From positions 19,567 through 83,566 of the forward strand of contig JABZKC010000001.1 of the NCBI GenBank assembly GCA_015257485.1: a DNA stretch of 64,000 bases. The letters are read 5' to 3'. This DNA is from Nanosynbacter sp. Its GTDB lineage: Bacteria; Patescibacteriota; Saccharimonadia; Saccharimonadales; Saccharimonadaceae. The position numbers were made by a program, and so were the translations under genes. Below, piece by piece: positions 44,760 to 53,392 of the stretch (within the stretch, counting starts at the first letter, position 1; every line of letters begins with the position of its first letter). The notes under the pieces are model-generated. The model was not told the origin of the DNA, ran no database searches, and saw only the letters and a list, made by a program, of their open reading frames with translations.

Positions 44760-46519
44760 TACATTTGCTCCGGTACTTCAATACCTAGTAAATTCAAGCC
44801 ATGAGTCAAAACTTTCAAGTAAACTAAAATAATTTTACCTCGTTCTAGCTCAAATTCTGATCCTGCCACCTGTACATGTTCATAAAAACGGCTAAATTCT
44901 TGCGCTAATTCATAGAGGTAAGTACAAATTTTATTTGGCAAAAGTTCACGCACTGTTTCCTTCAAAACATCTGGATACTGAATTATTTTCTTCATCAAAT
45001 TACGTTCATAAATCGAAATGTTCGCGAGATATTTCGCTTCTTTTTCCGCCGAATCAGTCTCCGAAATTAAAGCTTCCGCTTCATCTTCCACCTTATTTAG
45101 TTCCCCACTAATTCGACCACTGAAGATTTTACCCAAAATTTTCTTCGCGCGCACTGCCGAATATTGTAGGTATGGACCAGAATTTCCCGTCATCGAAACT
45201 GACTCTTTTATATCAAATATGATATCTCCGCCAATCTTGTATTTAGCGAATGCATACTTCAGCGCCCCCATCAAAACTTTCTCATCGCTCGTTTTTTCCA
45301 TTGCCTCGCGCACCATTTCAATCACATCAATCGCGCGTAAGAAATTTCCTTTTCTCGAAGACATTTTTTCATTGCCTGGCAATTTCACTTGACCATGCGT
45401 AATATGTAAAGTCTTACTCGAAAGTTCCGGCGCGTATTGCGAAATCGCCGAAAGCACCACCTTCATATATTCGATAATATCATTACCAGTAATAATGACT
45501 GATTTATCAAAATGAAAATCTTTATATTTCTCAAAAATCAAACCAGTATCTTTGGCTTCGTAAGTTGGTAGGCCCTTATTATTAATAAATACCCTCGTAT
45601 GTAGCCCGTGTTTATCGCCACGGTAAACCACCGCCCCATCCGACATTTCATACACACCGTTTTTAAGCTCCCTGCGCACCGTCTCCAGACCGGTCTTCGC
45701 TACCATTGATTCAGGGTAATATTTATCAAATTTTACCTGCAAACGCTTATAAAAATTCTCAAAATACTGATAGCTGTTCCTGCGGCCCCAGAAATAAAGT
45801 TCTGCCACCCTGGCACGTTCTGGATCATTACTATAATCAGCTTCCTCGCCTGCTTCCGCAATTTCAAAAATCATCTTATTGAGTTTCACAATTTCCGCGT
45901 GCGCCTCCGCGTCATTCTCATCCGCCCGCGTACCAAATACATAACATTCTGCCAGTAAATCTGCTACTTTTTCGGGTGTCAGATCAGTTGGAATTTCTTT
46001 AATTTTACGTAGCATGCCATACATATTTCTCGCCACGTGCAAGCCAATATCCCCACCGAAATTCGCGCGCACTACTTTACCGCCAGCATATTCAACCACA
46101 CGTGAAATCGCTTCCCCCACAATCGAAGTGTAAAGATGGCCGACATGAAGTACCTTAAATGGATTTGGATCCGAAAATTCACAAATTACTGTCTGACCAG
46201 AATATGCGTCTGATGATATATTTTTCGTGAAATCTTTTTCGAACTTATCAATATTTTTTAATAACTTTTTATTACTTAATTTGAAATTCAAAAACCCTGG
46301 CCGTGCGATTTCAATCTCCAAATCCGTCTCGCCAAGTCCACGCATCAGCTCCTCGGCAATTTCCATCGGATTCTTCTTTAAAGTTTTTGCTAGCAACATC
46401 GCCACATTGGTCGCGAAGTCACAGCCAGTATTCTCTGGCGCAGGTGTCAAAACTACATCCATTTCTACGGAGTATAGTTCGACAATCGTCTTTTTTAGGG
46501 TATTTTGAATTTCTTCCAT
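44759..46519 (-). CDS. argS: Arginine-tRNA ligase
   Basis: A 586-residue class I synthetase. The N-terminal Arg-S domain is followed by FSDPNPFKVLHVGHLYTS with HVGH as the HIGH motif and by KMSSRKGNF as the KMSKS motif; the anticodon-binding DALR domain is C-terminal (VAGSEFELERGKIILVY). It leads the argS-orn operon from a leaderless promoter. The window contains two of its tRNAs, Arg(CCU) and Arg(GCG). Confidence 0.96.
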   Translation of the reverse strand: MEEIQNTLKKTIVELYSVEMDVVLTPAPENTGCDFATNVAMLLAKTLKKNPMEIAEELMRGLGETDLEIEIARPGFLNFKLSNKKLLKNIDKFEKDFTKNISSDAYSGQTVICEFSDPNPFKVLHVGHLYTSIVGEAISRVVEYAGGKVVRANFGGDIGLHVARNMYGMLRKIKEIPTDLTPEKVADLLAECYVFGTRADENDAEAHAEIVKLNKMIFEIAEAGEEADYSNDPERARVAELYFWGRRNSYQYFENFYKRLQVKFDKYYPESMVAKTGLETVRRELKNGVYEMSDGAVVYRGDKHGLHTRVFINNKGLPTYEAKDTGLIFEKYKDFHFDKSVIITGNDIIEYMKVVLSAISQYAPELSSKTLHITHGQVKLPGNEKMSSRKGNFLRAIDVIEMVREAMEKTSDEKVLMGALKYAFAKYKIGGDIIFDIKESVSMTGNSGPYLQYSAVRAKKILGKIFSGRISGELNKVEDEAEALISETDSAEKEAKYLANISIYERNLMKKIIQYPDVLKETVRELLPNKICTYLYELAQEFSRFYEHVQVAGSEFELERGKIILVYLKVLTHGLNLLGIEVPEQM

Positions 46520-46525
46520 ATCTCT

Positions 46526-46531
46526 ATTTTA
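46526..46531 (-). promoter_or_regulatory. Leaderless -10 box, argS
   Basis: Minus-strand TAAAAT preceded by TGA (extended -10), 6 nt before the ATG at 46519. Confidence 0.7.
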
Positions 46532-46605
46532 TCACAATTTTAGTTACACAACATTTTTCGAAAAAATACAAAAATTCTATAAAATTTTGATCATTGTTCC
46601 CGCAA

Positions 46606-46638
46606 CAAAAAAATAGCAGCCTTAGACTGCTATTTTTA
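46606..46638 (-). terminator. Terminator of pyrG
   Basis: ATAGCAG/CTGCTAT stem, with T-tract TTTTTTTG on the minus strand, 29 bp after the pyrG stop. Confidence 0.8.
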
Positions 46639-46666
46639 AACTCACTTTTAGAACTTTAAGTTTTCT

Positions 46667-48271
46667 TTATTCTAAACTTTTCACAAACTCCATAAATAGT
46701 GGGTGCACACGTAAAGGTCTCGACTTGAACTCTGGATGCGCTTGAGTCGCCACAAAGAATTTCTTCCCCGGAGCCTCGATGAATTCCACCAATTTTCCGT
46801 CTGGTGATGTACCCGAAACCACCACACCACCTTTCTCGATCTCTTTGAGGAATTTTTGATTTACTTCATAACGATGACGATGACGTTCTACAATATTGGT
46901 TTTTCCATAAATCTTAGCTGTTTTACTTCCCTTAACTAATTTCGCCGGAAAATCCCCGAGACGCATACTACCACCCGTCGATTCCTTCCCCTCCTGGCCA
47001 TCCATCAGATAAATCACGTTTTCTTTAGTTTCTTTATCAAATTCTTCCGAATTCGCTTGCATTAGTCCCGCTCTTCTCGCGCTCGCAATGCAAGCCACCT
47101 GCATCCCGAGACATAGTCCAAGATAAGGCACATCTTTCTCCAATGCATAAGTCGCAGCCCTAATCTTCCCCTCCACCCCACGATTACCAAAACCACCCGG
47201 CACCACTAGGCCATCGACTTCCGACAACATTTTTTCATCAACTTTTTCCGCATTGATCCACCTAAGATCCAAATTAACATTATTCCAAGCTGCCGCCGCC
47301 TTCAAAGCTTCCGTCACACAAATATAGGTATCTTCGTTCCCGACATACTTCGCCACCAACCCCACCTTCACGGTTCGCGCATTTTTCTGTGCTCGCTTCT
47401 TGGAAAATTCTTCCCAATCGGACATATCTGGCTCTTTGTCATCTCCCACAAAATCATTGAGAATTTCCAATACCCCGGATTTCAAAACATTAAACGGCAC
47501 GTCATAAACCGAATCAATATCTGGCAAATTCAATACTGCCTCATCCGCAATTCCCGAAAACCTCGCAATTTTTTCACAAATTTCGCGTGGTGCAGGTTTT
47601 TCTGTGCGACACACTACCACATCTGGAATAATTCCAAATCCACGTAAATCTTTTAACGCATTTTGCGCCGGTTTACTCTTTAATTCTTTCGAGGTATTAA
47701 TCCATGGCACATAAACCACATTTACATAAAGACAATTTCGGCGTCCCACCTTATTGCCGAACAGCCTAATCGCTTCAATGAATGACAAACCCTCATAATC
47801 ACCCACTGTACCACCGATTTCCACGATATGAATATCCGAATTTTTCGAAGCATTCATAATTTTCTCTTGCACTAAATCCGTAAAATGCGGCACTAACTGT
47901 ACGGTTTTACCATGAAAACCTCCCGCACGTTCTTTTTCAATTAATTCCTTAAAAATCGAGCCCGAAAGCGTAATTGAATAGCGGTTCGTCTCAAAATCCA
48001 AAAAACGTTCATAGTGACCCAGATCCAAATCGGTTTCCACGCCATCATGTGTCACATAACATTCACCGTGTTCCACCGGATTCAAAAGTCCTGCATCCAC
48101 ATTCAGATACGGGTCGCACTTCTGCATTGTCACCTTGAATCCCTTCGCCTTCAAAATGGAGCCAATCGAAGCCGCTGTAATTCCCTTTCCCACCCCCGAA
48201 AGCACTCCGCCGGTTACGAAGATATACTTACATTTATTCTTCTCTTTTTGTTTTACGTCTTTATTTTTCAT
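46667..48271 (-). CDS. pyrG: CTP synthase
   Basis: A 534-residue enzyme that makes CTP from UTP, ATP and glutamine. The N-terminal amidoligase has FVTGGVLSGVGKGITAASIG, DPYLNVDAG and GGTVGDYEG; the C-terminal glutaminase has the nucleophile Cys in LGLCLGMQ and the His/Glu pair near the end (ATQAHPEFKSRP). It is leadered, with AAAGGAGAGG before the ATG. It is the only pyrimidine nucleotide gene here apart from thyX, which suggests uptake of precursors from the host cell. Confidence 0.97.
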   Translation of the reverse strand: MKNKDVKQKEKNKCKYIFVTGGVLSGVGKGITAASIGSILKAKGFKVTMQKCDPYLNVDAGLLNPVEHGECYVTHDGVETDLDLGHYERFLDFETNRYSITLSGSIFKELIEKERAGGFHGKTVQLVPHFTDLVQEKIMNASKNSDIHIVEIGGTVGDYEGLSFIEAIRLFGNKVGRRNCLYVNVVYVPWINTSKELKSKPAQNALKDLRGFGIIPDVVVCRTEKPAPREICEKIARFSGIADEAVLNLPDIDSVYDVPFNVLKSGVLEILNDFVGDDKEPDMSDWEEFSKKRAQKNARTVKVGLVAKYVGNEDTYICVTEALKAAAAWNNVNLDLRWINAEKVDEKMLSEVDGLVVPGGFGNRGVEGKIRAATYALEKDVPYLGLCLGMQVACIASARRAGLMQANSEEFDKETKENVIYLMDGQEGKESTGGSMRLGDFPAKLVKGSKTAKIYGKTNIVERHRHRYEVNQKFLKEIEKGGVVVSGTSPDGKLVEFIEAPGKKFFVATQAHPEFKSRPLRVHPLFMEFVKSLE

Positions 48272-48389
48272 GGGACACCTCTCCTTTCGCCCACTCCATT
48301 AACCTTTACATATCTTCATATTAGCATAAACATTAAATAAAAATAGACTATTTTCTCAGAGTTTTCTTCATTTTCTCCCTAAATTCTGT

Positions 48390-48395
48390 TATAAT
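48390..48395 (+). promoter_or_regulatory. -10 box of tRNA-Ser(GGA)
   Basis: TATAAT, 13 nt before the first base of the mature tRNA. Confidence 0.7.
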
Positions 48396-48408
48396 ATAGA
48401 AAATTGTT

Positions 48409-48498
48409 GGAAGTGTGTCCGAGTGGTTTAAGGAGCACGCCTGGAACGCGTGTATGCGGGGAACCGTATCGGAGGTTCGAATCCTCTCGCTTCCGCCA
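48409..48498 (+). tRNA. tRNA-Ser(GGA)
   Basis: Class II tRNA with long variable arm: acceptor GGAAGTG/CGCTTCC, anticodon loop CTGGAAC (anticodon GGA), G discriminator, encoded CCA. Its 3' half and terminator are repeated exactly 261 bp further on. Confidence 0.97.
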
Positions 48499-48536
48499 TT
48501 AAAATAAAATAGACCCAGAGGGTCTTATTTTATTTT
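48480..48536 (+). repeat. 57-bp direct repeat, left copy
   Basis: Starts at AATCCTCTCG in the T-arm of tRNA-Ser(GGA), covers its 3' end with CCA and runs through the terminator (AGACCC/GGGTCT). Identical to 48741-48797. Confidence 0.9.
48500..48536 (+). terminator. Terminator of tRNA-Ser(GGA)
   Basis: AAAATAAAATAGACCC and GGGTCTTATTTTATTTT form a long stem with an AGA loop directly after the CCA. Confidence 0.8.
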
Positions 48537-48740
48537 AACTTGTGAGAGGATGAGAACCGTAGGTTAGACCGGACGACGAAGCGAGACAAAAGAAAATTTA
48601 TTTTCATTTTGCGAGCAAGGAGGAACGGAAGGGTTTTGCTTTCAAAAATCTACCGGACGACGAAGCGAGTGAAAGACAAAAAGCTTGCTTTTTTCTTTTT
48701 GAGCGAGGAGGAACGGAAAGATTTCGCGAAGCGAAATTTT
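48537..48740 (+). repeat. tRNA-Ser tail element between the two 57-bp repeats
   Basis: About 204 bp without an open frame. It opens with GAGAGGATGAGAACCGTAGG and contains two internal units that start at 48568 and 48652 (period 84 bp), each with ACCGGACGACGAAGCGAG, an A/T-rich hairpin and a GAGGAACGGAA motif. The first 42 bp from 48544 recur exactly in the tail of tRNA-Ser(CGA) at 61535-61576 on the other strand. The end (ATTTCGC-GAA-GCGAAAT) folds into a hairpin just before the copied tRNA end. Confidence 0.85.
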
Positions 48741-48797
48741 AATCCTCTCGCTTCCGCCATTAAAATAAAATAGACCCAGAGGGTCTTATTTTATTTT
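48741..48797 (+). repeat. 57-bp direct repeat, right copy
   Basis: Exact copy of 48480-48536: tRNA-Ser(GGA) 3' end with CCA plus its terminator, with no 5' half. Offset between copies is 261 bp. Confidence 0.9.
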
Positions 48798-48805
48798 TCG
48801 TAATT

Positions 48806-49219
48806 CTAGCGATTATTTTTATTATGCAAGAAATACACCAGCGCCGAAATAAAAGCTCCGAGTGTTACCATGCTGCCCACTACCGTAGTCACTATCATTG
48901 TTGCAGTAATACTTTGTTCCGTCATGTGATTCATGTGATCATAAATAAACAGTGCCGACTCATTATTCGTCACATCTGAAGCATCCTCCTTTTCCGAGTT
49001 CTCGCAAAGTCGGGCATTTTTTAAGACTACTTTTTCCATCTTCTCACTTTTATCAAAACAAATCGCTGGCACGTTATCCACTTCGACTCCTGCACGCATT
49101 GCAGTCCTAATTTCACTTACACCCCAAAATGTTAAAAACCCCGATACGAATCCTAAAATAAATAATAGCACCGTATTGCAAACCACAAAACGTTTCTTAT
49201 TATTTTCTCTTCCCGCCAT
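48806..49219 (-). CDS. Two-helix membrane protein of unknown function
   Basis: A 137-residue protein with an N-terminal helix (VVCNTVLLFILGFVSGFLTF), an extracytoplasmic segment with two Cys (AICFDKS and RLCENSE), and a C-terminal helix (MIVTTVVGSMVTLGAFISAL). No family is recognised. AAGGA precedes the start. It lies between the LCP gene and the tRNA-Ser(GGA) tail and is separated from the LCP gene by a terminator, so it is probably monocistronic. Confidence 0.65.
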   Translation of the reverse strand: MAGRENNKKRFVVCNTVLLFILGFVSGFLTFWGVSEIRTAMRAGVEVDNVPAICFDKSEKMEKVVLKNARLCENSEKEDASDVTNNESALFIYDHMNHMTEQSITATMIVTTVVGSMVTLGAFISALVYFLHNKNNR

Positions 49220-49264
49220 TTATTTTCCTTACGGTTACTTTTCTTCATTATACTAAATTCCCCA

Positions 49265-49294
49265 CAAAAAAAGATTGCGTTTTCGCAATCTTTT
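49265..49294 (-). terminator. Terminator of the LCP gene
   Basis: AAAAGATTGCG/CGCAATCTTTT with a TTTT loop directly after the LCP stop codon. Confidence 0.85.
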
Positions 49295-49298
49295 AAAT

Positions 49299-50681
49299 TT
49301 ACTCTACCTTACTCTCCGTTTTTATTTCTTTCGGTACCACAATCTGGCTACGTAGATACTTCTGAAAATTCGTATAATTATATAACGATCCTTCCGAATA
49401 AGTTGACGCACCCGCTGGAATCACCACACTAGATAAACCAATTCTCCCCGTACCAAATTGATCAACCGTCGAAATCGGTTGAATTCCCCCTTCTAGTTTT
49501 GTACCAAAATCAATCAAAGTTCTCACTTCCGACATTACAATATTTGTTCTCAAATTGTCTCCCAGGCCGTCAATTATACTCATCACTTGGCCCGGATTTA
49601 TCAAAATTCCGATACTACTCACCTTATTTTTGATCGCATTCATGATTCTCTGTTGATTAATCTCGCGGTCAAAATTACTCCTCGAAAGACCATAATCCCC
49701 TGGCGCACAGGCTGCATTGCGGGCTCTCGCCAATTTCATCGCGAGATCACCATTCATGTTGTAGTATATGCCTTTTTTCAGATCAATTCTCTGGCATGAA
49801 TCGTGAATCCCATCCTCATCATCCGCGTAAACATCCACATCAATTCCCCCAATTTTATCCACGATCATCTTCACCGCACTCCAGTCCGCCGCCACATAAT
49901 AATGCATCGAAAGACCCGTTACTTCCGAAATCTTCTTCGCAAAATATAGCGATGCCGCATCTTTCGCATTACTTACACTCATCGAATTCTTATATTCTTC
50001 CAATGCACAGAGATAGGTCGCATTAATCTTCCCCCTGTCTCCCACCGTACAGCTCATTGGTTCACTGCCAGGCACTGAATAATTCACCCAAAGATCCCTT
50101 GGTACACTAAAAACTTTCGCCGTTTTATGTTCCTGGTTAATCGAAGCCACCAAAATCGAATCGGTTAATTCTTGCCCACCGTGCCCCTTCGCATCTTCCG
50201 AAGTACCAAAAATCAAAAAATTCGTCTGTCCATTTTCATCCTTCTTTAGTTCTGAACTAATCAGAATATCCATTGGATTACCCTTAAATACCGCGGTCGA
50301 ATGTGAAAGTAGCATATACATCAAGGTCATTGCCACAATAATTAAAACCAAAATTACCGACAAAGCAATCATTACAATTTTCGCCCAAAGCGGCACCTTA
50401 TTCTTGTCTGATTTTTTTGTCGTTTGTTTTTTTGATTTTACATCAATTTCCACTTTTGCTTTTTCTGAAGCCGCTTCTGTTTTTTTTATTTCCGCTTTTG
50501 CTAATTTTTCAGCATCCTTTATTGCCGGCTCATTCACGCTAATTTTTTCTGAAACTGCTTCTGCTTTTTCTACCGAATTTTTAACCATAGAAAAATCCTT
50601 CACCGCCATTTGCTTCTTGGCGTGATTATGATTTTTCTTTTGATTTACCCCACTTTTCTTCGACTTTTTTTTCTTTGCCAT
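49299..50681 (-). CDS. LytR-CpsA-Psr family glycopolymer ligase
   Basis: A 460-residue LCP protein. A Lys-rich cytosolic N-terminus (about 1-95) precedes one helix (IVMIALSVILVLIIVAMTLMY) and the catalytic LCP domain: TDSILVASI, VFSVPRDLWV, GKINATY and SRSNFDREINQQRIMNAI with the Arg residues that hold the lipid pyrophosphate. LCP enzymes attach secondary glycopolymers to peptidoglycan from lipid carriers, which supports a Gram-positive-type wall with surface polysaccharides. It is divergent from the ABC gene at 50745. Confidence 0.93.
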   Translation of the reverse strand: MAKKKKSKKSGVNQKKNHNHAKKQMAVKDFSMVKNSVEKAEAVSEKISVNEPAIKDAEKLAKAEIKKTEAASEKAKVEIDVKSKKQTTKKSDKNKVPLWAKIVMIALSVILVLIIVAMTLMYMLLSHSTAVFKGNPMDILISSELKKDENGQTNFLIFGTSEDAKGHGGQELTDSILVASINQEHKTAKVFSVPRDLWVNYSVPGSEPMSCTVGDRGKINATYLCALEEYKNSMSVSNAKDAASLYFAKKISEVTGLSMHYYVAADWSAVKMIVDKIGGIDVDVYADDEDGIHDSCQRIDLKKGIYYNMNGDLAMKLARARNAACAPGDYGLSRSNFDREINQQRIMNAIKNKVSSIGILINPGQVMSIIDGLGDNLRTNIVMSEVRTLIDFGTKLEGGIQPISTVDQFGTGRIGLSSVVIPAGASTYSEGSLYNYTNFQKYLRSQIVVPKEIKTESKVE

Positions 50682-50731
50682 AAAAACCCAATAAATTTCT
50701 ACATAATCATAACATATTTTTCTTTTTAGTT

Positions 50732-50737
50732 TATAAT
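50732..50737 (+). promoter_or_regulatory. Leaderless -10 box, ABC exporter operon
   Basis: TATAAT, 7 nt before the ATG at 50745. Confidence 0.7.
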
Positions 50738-50744
50738 AAGACTA

Positions 50745-52046
50745 ATGACACAAGAGGTAAATAATCAACAAACATCCCCAAACAATTTGATTGAACTTCA
50801 TGATATTAATCGAGTTTTTGGTATTGGCGAAGCGGAATCTTACGCTCTCCAAAATTTCTATTTGCAGGTCAAACCTGGTGAATTTATTATGATCATGGGC
50901 TCATCTGGCTGTGGTAAAACCACCCTACTTAATATTCTCGGTTTTCTCGATCGCCCGACCTCTGGCCAATATTTTCTAAACCAAACCCCGACCTCTCACT
51001 TCAGTAGTCGTCGTCTTGCCAAACTTCGTTCCCAAAAAATTGGTATTATTTTCCAAGAATATAATCTCATTCCTACTTTAACCGTTCTCGAAAACGTTGC
51101 CCTACCTCTTATTTACGCCGGAGTCAGTCATACCAAAGCCATCATTAAAGCCTCCGAAACTCTAAAAAATTTCGACCTTCAAACCAAAGAATATTATTAT
51201 CCATATCAGCTCTCTGGTGGTCAAAAACAACGCGTCGCCATCGCTCGTGCTCTGGTCGCTAATCCAGAAATTATTCTCGCCGATGAGCCGACCGGTAGTC
51301 TCGATACAAAAAGTTCTGAAATCGTCATGCAAGAACTTCATCGTGTTCACCAAGCTGGTAATACTATTATTATGGTGACTCATAATCCAGCCCTCACCAA
51401 GTACGCCACACGCGTGCTGCATATGATTGATGGCTCAATTGATCGTGACTTTAAATTCGTCGCTGATCATAATCTTCCAGAACGCATTGATATTCATTTC
51501 AATTCCAAAACCCCTAAACCTGAAACCACTCAAGTTATTAAATCAGAGGCACCTCTCTCTATTAAACCTGAAGCACCTCGTGTTACTAAATCTGAAACTC
51601 CTCGCATTGCGCCGGAACCAAAACTGGAGGCTCCTCGACCTAAAATTACTCGTAGTCCAGAACCTAACGTTAATCCTTTTGAACCAAAATTTATCCCAAA
51701 TACTCCAGAAAAATCTTCCAATAAACCACTCTCTTATAATCTTGGCACCGTTTCTGAGCTTCCAACTTCTACTAAAAAGCCAGCCTCTGCTCCAGTCAAG
51801 GAATATTTTCCTCCAGCTAAACCTGAAACCGAAGTAGTCGAACCAGAAACCGCTAAGACTACAGAAGCTGAACCAGAAAAGACTGAACGCGTTTCCCAAA
51901 TTGCTACTATTACTCCGATCAAGCGTAATAAATCTAATTCCACACTCAAATTTAATCTTAATTTCGGCAAAAAATCCGCTAAAAATAATTCTGCTCGCAC
52001 CAAATCTCACACTAAAAAATCTGCAAAAAAGAAAGGTCATAAATAA
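50745..52046 (+). CDS. MacB-type ABC ATPase with long C-terminal tail
   Basis: Residues about 15-240 are a LolD/MacB ATPase: Walker [14 protein letters not shown]-loop [15 protein letters not shown], signature [15 protein letters not shown], Walker [12 protein letters not shown], switch MVTHNP. A further 190 residues are Pro/Glu/Lys-rich and repetitive ([19 protein letters not shown]) and end with a strongly basic [15 protein letters not shown] stretch. This tail is absent from MacB or LolD homologues and may tether the exporter to DNA, membrane or other partners. It overlaps the permease gene start (TAATG). Confidence 0.9.
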   Translation: MTQEVNNQQTSPNNLIELHDINRVFGIGEAESYALQNFYLQVKPGEFIMIMGSSGCGKTTLLNILGFLDRPTSGQYFLNQTPTSHFSSRRLAKLRSQKIGIIFQEYNLIPTLTVLENVALPLIYAGVSHTKAIIKASETLKNFDLQTKEYYYPYQLSGGQKQRVAIARALVANPEIILADEPTGSLDTKSSEIVMQELHRVHQAGNTIIMVTHNPALTKYATRVLHMIDGSIDRDFKFVADHNLPERIDIHFNSKTPKPETTQVIKSEAPLSIKPEAPRVTKSETPRIAPEPKLEAPRPKITRSPEPNVNPFEPKFIPNTPEKSSNKPLSYNLGTVSELPTSTKKPASAPVKEYFPPAKPETEVVEPETAKTTEAEPEKTERVSQIATITPIKRNKSNSTLKFNLNFGKKSAKNNSARTKSHTKKSAKKKGHK

Positions 52047-53251
52047 TGTCATTGTTGCTTCGCACAAATTACGCCATCGCCCGCTCTTCTTTGAAGCGCC
52101 AAAAATTACGTACATTTCTCACCTCTCTTGGTATCGCCATCGGTATCGCCAGTATCGTCTACACTTTTGGGATCATCGGCAGTTTCAAAAATCTTGTGAA
52201 ATCCGAAACCAATGATGCGCTCCTCGTGCTCCAACAAAAACCCGAGGAGTCTACCGATATTTCTTCCATCCTCACGGCCACACCCCTCATTTCTTCCCCT
52301 TTTAACAAAGAAACTGTCGAACTCGTCCAAAAATCTATTAATACCACTGCCGCCGTTTCTCCTCTTGCTCCTATCACCTGTAACCTCTCAGGTGATAATC
52401 TTGTCGCTAATGGCAATATTCTTGGCGTCAATGAATCGGCTCTTAAAATTCTCGGCCTTAAAATTAAAACTGGCTCTTTCCAGAGTGATGCCAGCCTCAA
52501 GACTATCGTTCTCGGTCACAACCTTTCCCTTCAACTTTTTGGTACCGCCGAAAGTATTGGCAAAACCGTCAACGTTAAGGGTGAACGCTACATTGTCACT
52601 GGTGTTCTTGAAAACCAAGACAATCCTCGTAATTTTACTCGCTTTAATTTCAATCAAATCGGTCTGGTAAATTACGACCAACTTACCACCTTAAATCCTA
52701 TTATCGAAAAGGTTCTTATTCAATTACCAGATCATGCCACTATGCTTTCTATCAAAGATTCTCTAAATAAAAAACTTTCCGAAAATCCTAACCTCGCCGG
52801 CGCCTTTCAACTCGCATCCGAAGAACAAATTTCCCATCCCGCTTCTTCCAATATCAAACTTATCACCGTCCTACTTTCAATTATCGCAATTATCTCTATT
52901 ATTGTCGGCTCGATTAGTATTACCAGTATTATGATCGCCACAGTCACCGAACGTACTCACGAAATTGGCGTCCGAAAAGCCATCGGTGCCACTCACTTTA
53001 ATATTTTCTTACAGTTCATTTTCGAATCCATCCTGCTCAATCTCTCTGGCGCCGTGCTCGGTTTTATCATCGGCTATGCTGCTCTTCTCGCTACCGCCTT
53101 CCTCACCGAATTCAAAATTTACTTCTCTCCAGAAATCCCTGCCATCACTCTCGGTGTCGCCCTTTTTACCGGCTTAATTTCAGGCACTATTCCGTCGCTC
53201 AAAGCCGCCGGCAAAAATCCTATCGATTCCATCAAACAACCAAATCGCTAA
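52046..53251 (+). CDS. MacB/FtsX-type ABC permease
   Basis: A 401-residue permease: first helix (TFLTSLGIAIGIASIVYTFGI), periplasmic MacB_PCD domain to about residue 265, and three C-terminal helices with the FtsX motif ERTHEIGVRKAIGATHFNI. With the ATPase it forms a homodimeric exporter; there is no HlyD-like adaptor, as expected in a cell without an outer membrane. Substrate unknown. It is the second gene of a leaderless two-gene operon. Confidence 0.92.
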   Translation: MSLLLRTNYAIARSSLKRQKLRTFLTSLGIAIGIASIVYTFGIIGSFKNLVKSETNDALLVLQQKPEESTDISSILTATPLISSPFNKETVELVQKSINTTAAVSPLAPITCNLSGDNLVANGNILGVNESALKILGLKIKTGSFQSDASLKTIVLGHNLSLQLFGTAESIGKTVNVKGERYIVTGVLENQDNPRNFTRFNFNQIGLVNYDQLTTLNPIIEKVLIQLPDHATMLSIKDSLNKKLSENPNLAGAFQLASEEQISHPASSNIKLITVLLSIIAIISIIVGSISITSIMIATVTERTHEIGVRKAIGATHFNIFLQFIFESILLNLSGAVLGFIIGYAALLATAFLTEFKIYFSPEIPAITLGVALFTGLISGTIPSLKAAGKNPIDSIKQPNR

Positions 53252-53276
53252 CCTCAACTAAGCAATCGTTCATTCT

Positions 53277-53362
53277 CATTCCTCCGCCTCACCCATTCCT
53301 CCGCCTCACCCATTCCTCCGCTTTACCCATTTCGCCGCCCTAACCACTCCTCCATTCCAACC
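53277..53362 (+). repeat. 17-bp tandem repeat upstream of tsaD
   Basis: Five units of CATTCCTCCGCCTCACC type start at 53277, 53294, 53311, 53328 and 53346, the last two diverged. They fill the space between the permease stop and the tsaD promoter. Confidence 0.8.
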
Positions 53363-53380
53363 ATTCTTCTCTGTTCGTGA

Positions 53381-53386
53381 TATAAT
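53381..53386 (+). promoter_or_regulatory. Leaderless -10 box, tsaD
   Basis: TATAAT, 6 nt before the ATG at 53393. Confidence 0.75.
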
Positions 53387-53392
53387 TTATTC

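Noticed and set aside
51543..52115. 190-codon minus-strand frame over the ABC ATPase tail
   Set aside because: It mirrors the repetitive Pro/Glu/Lys tail; Arg/Ser/Phe-rich translation has no family features.
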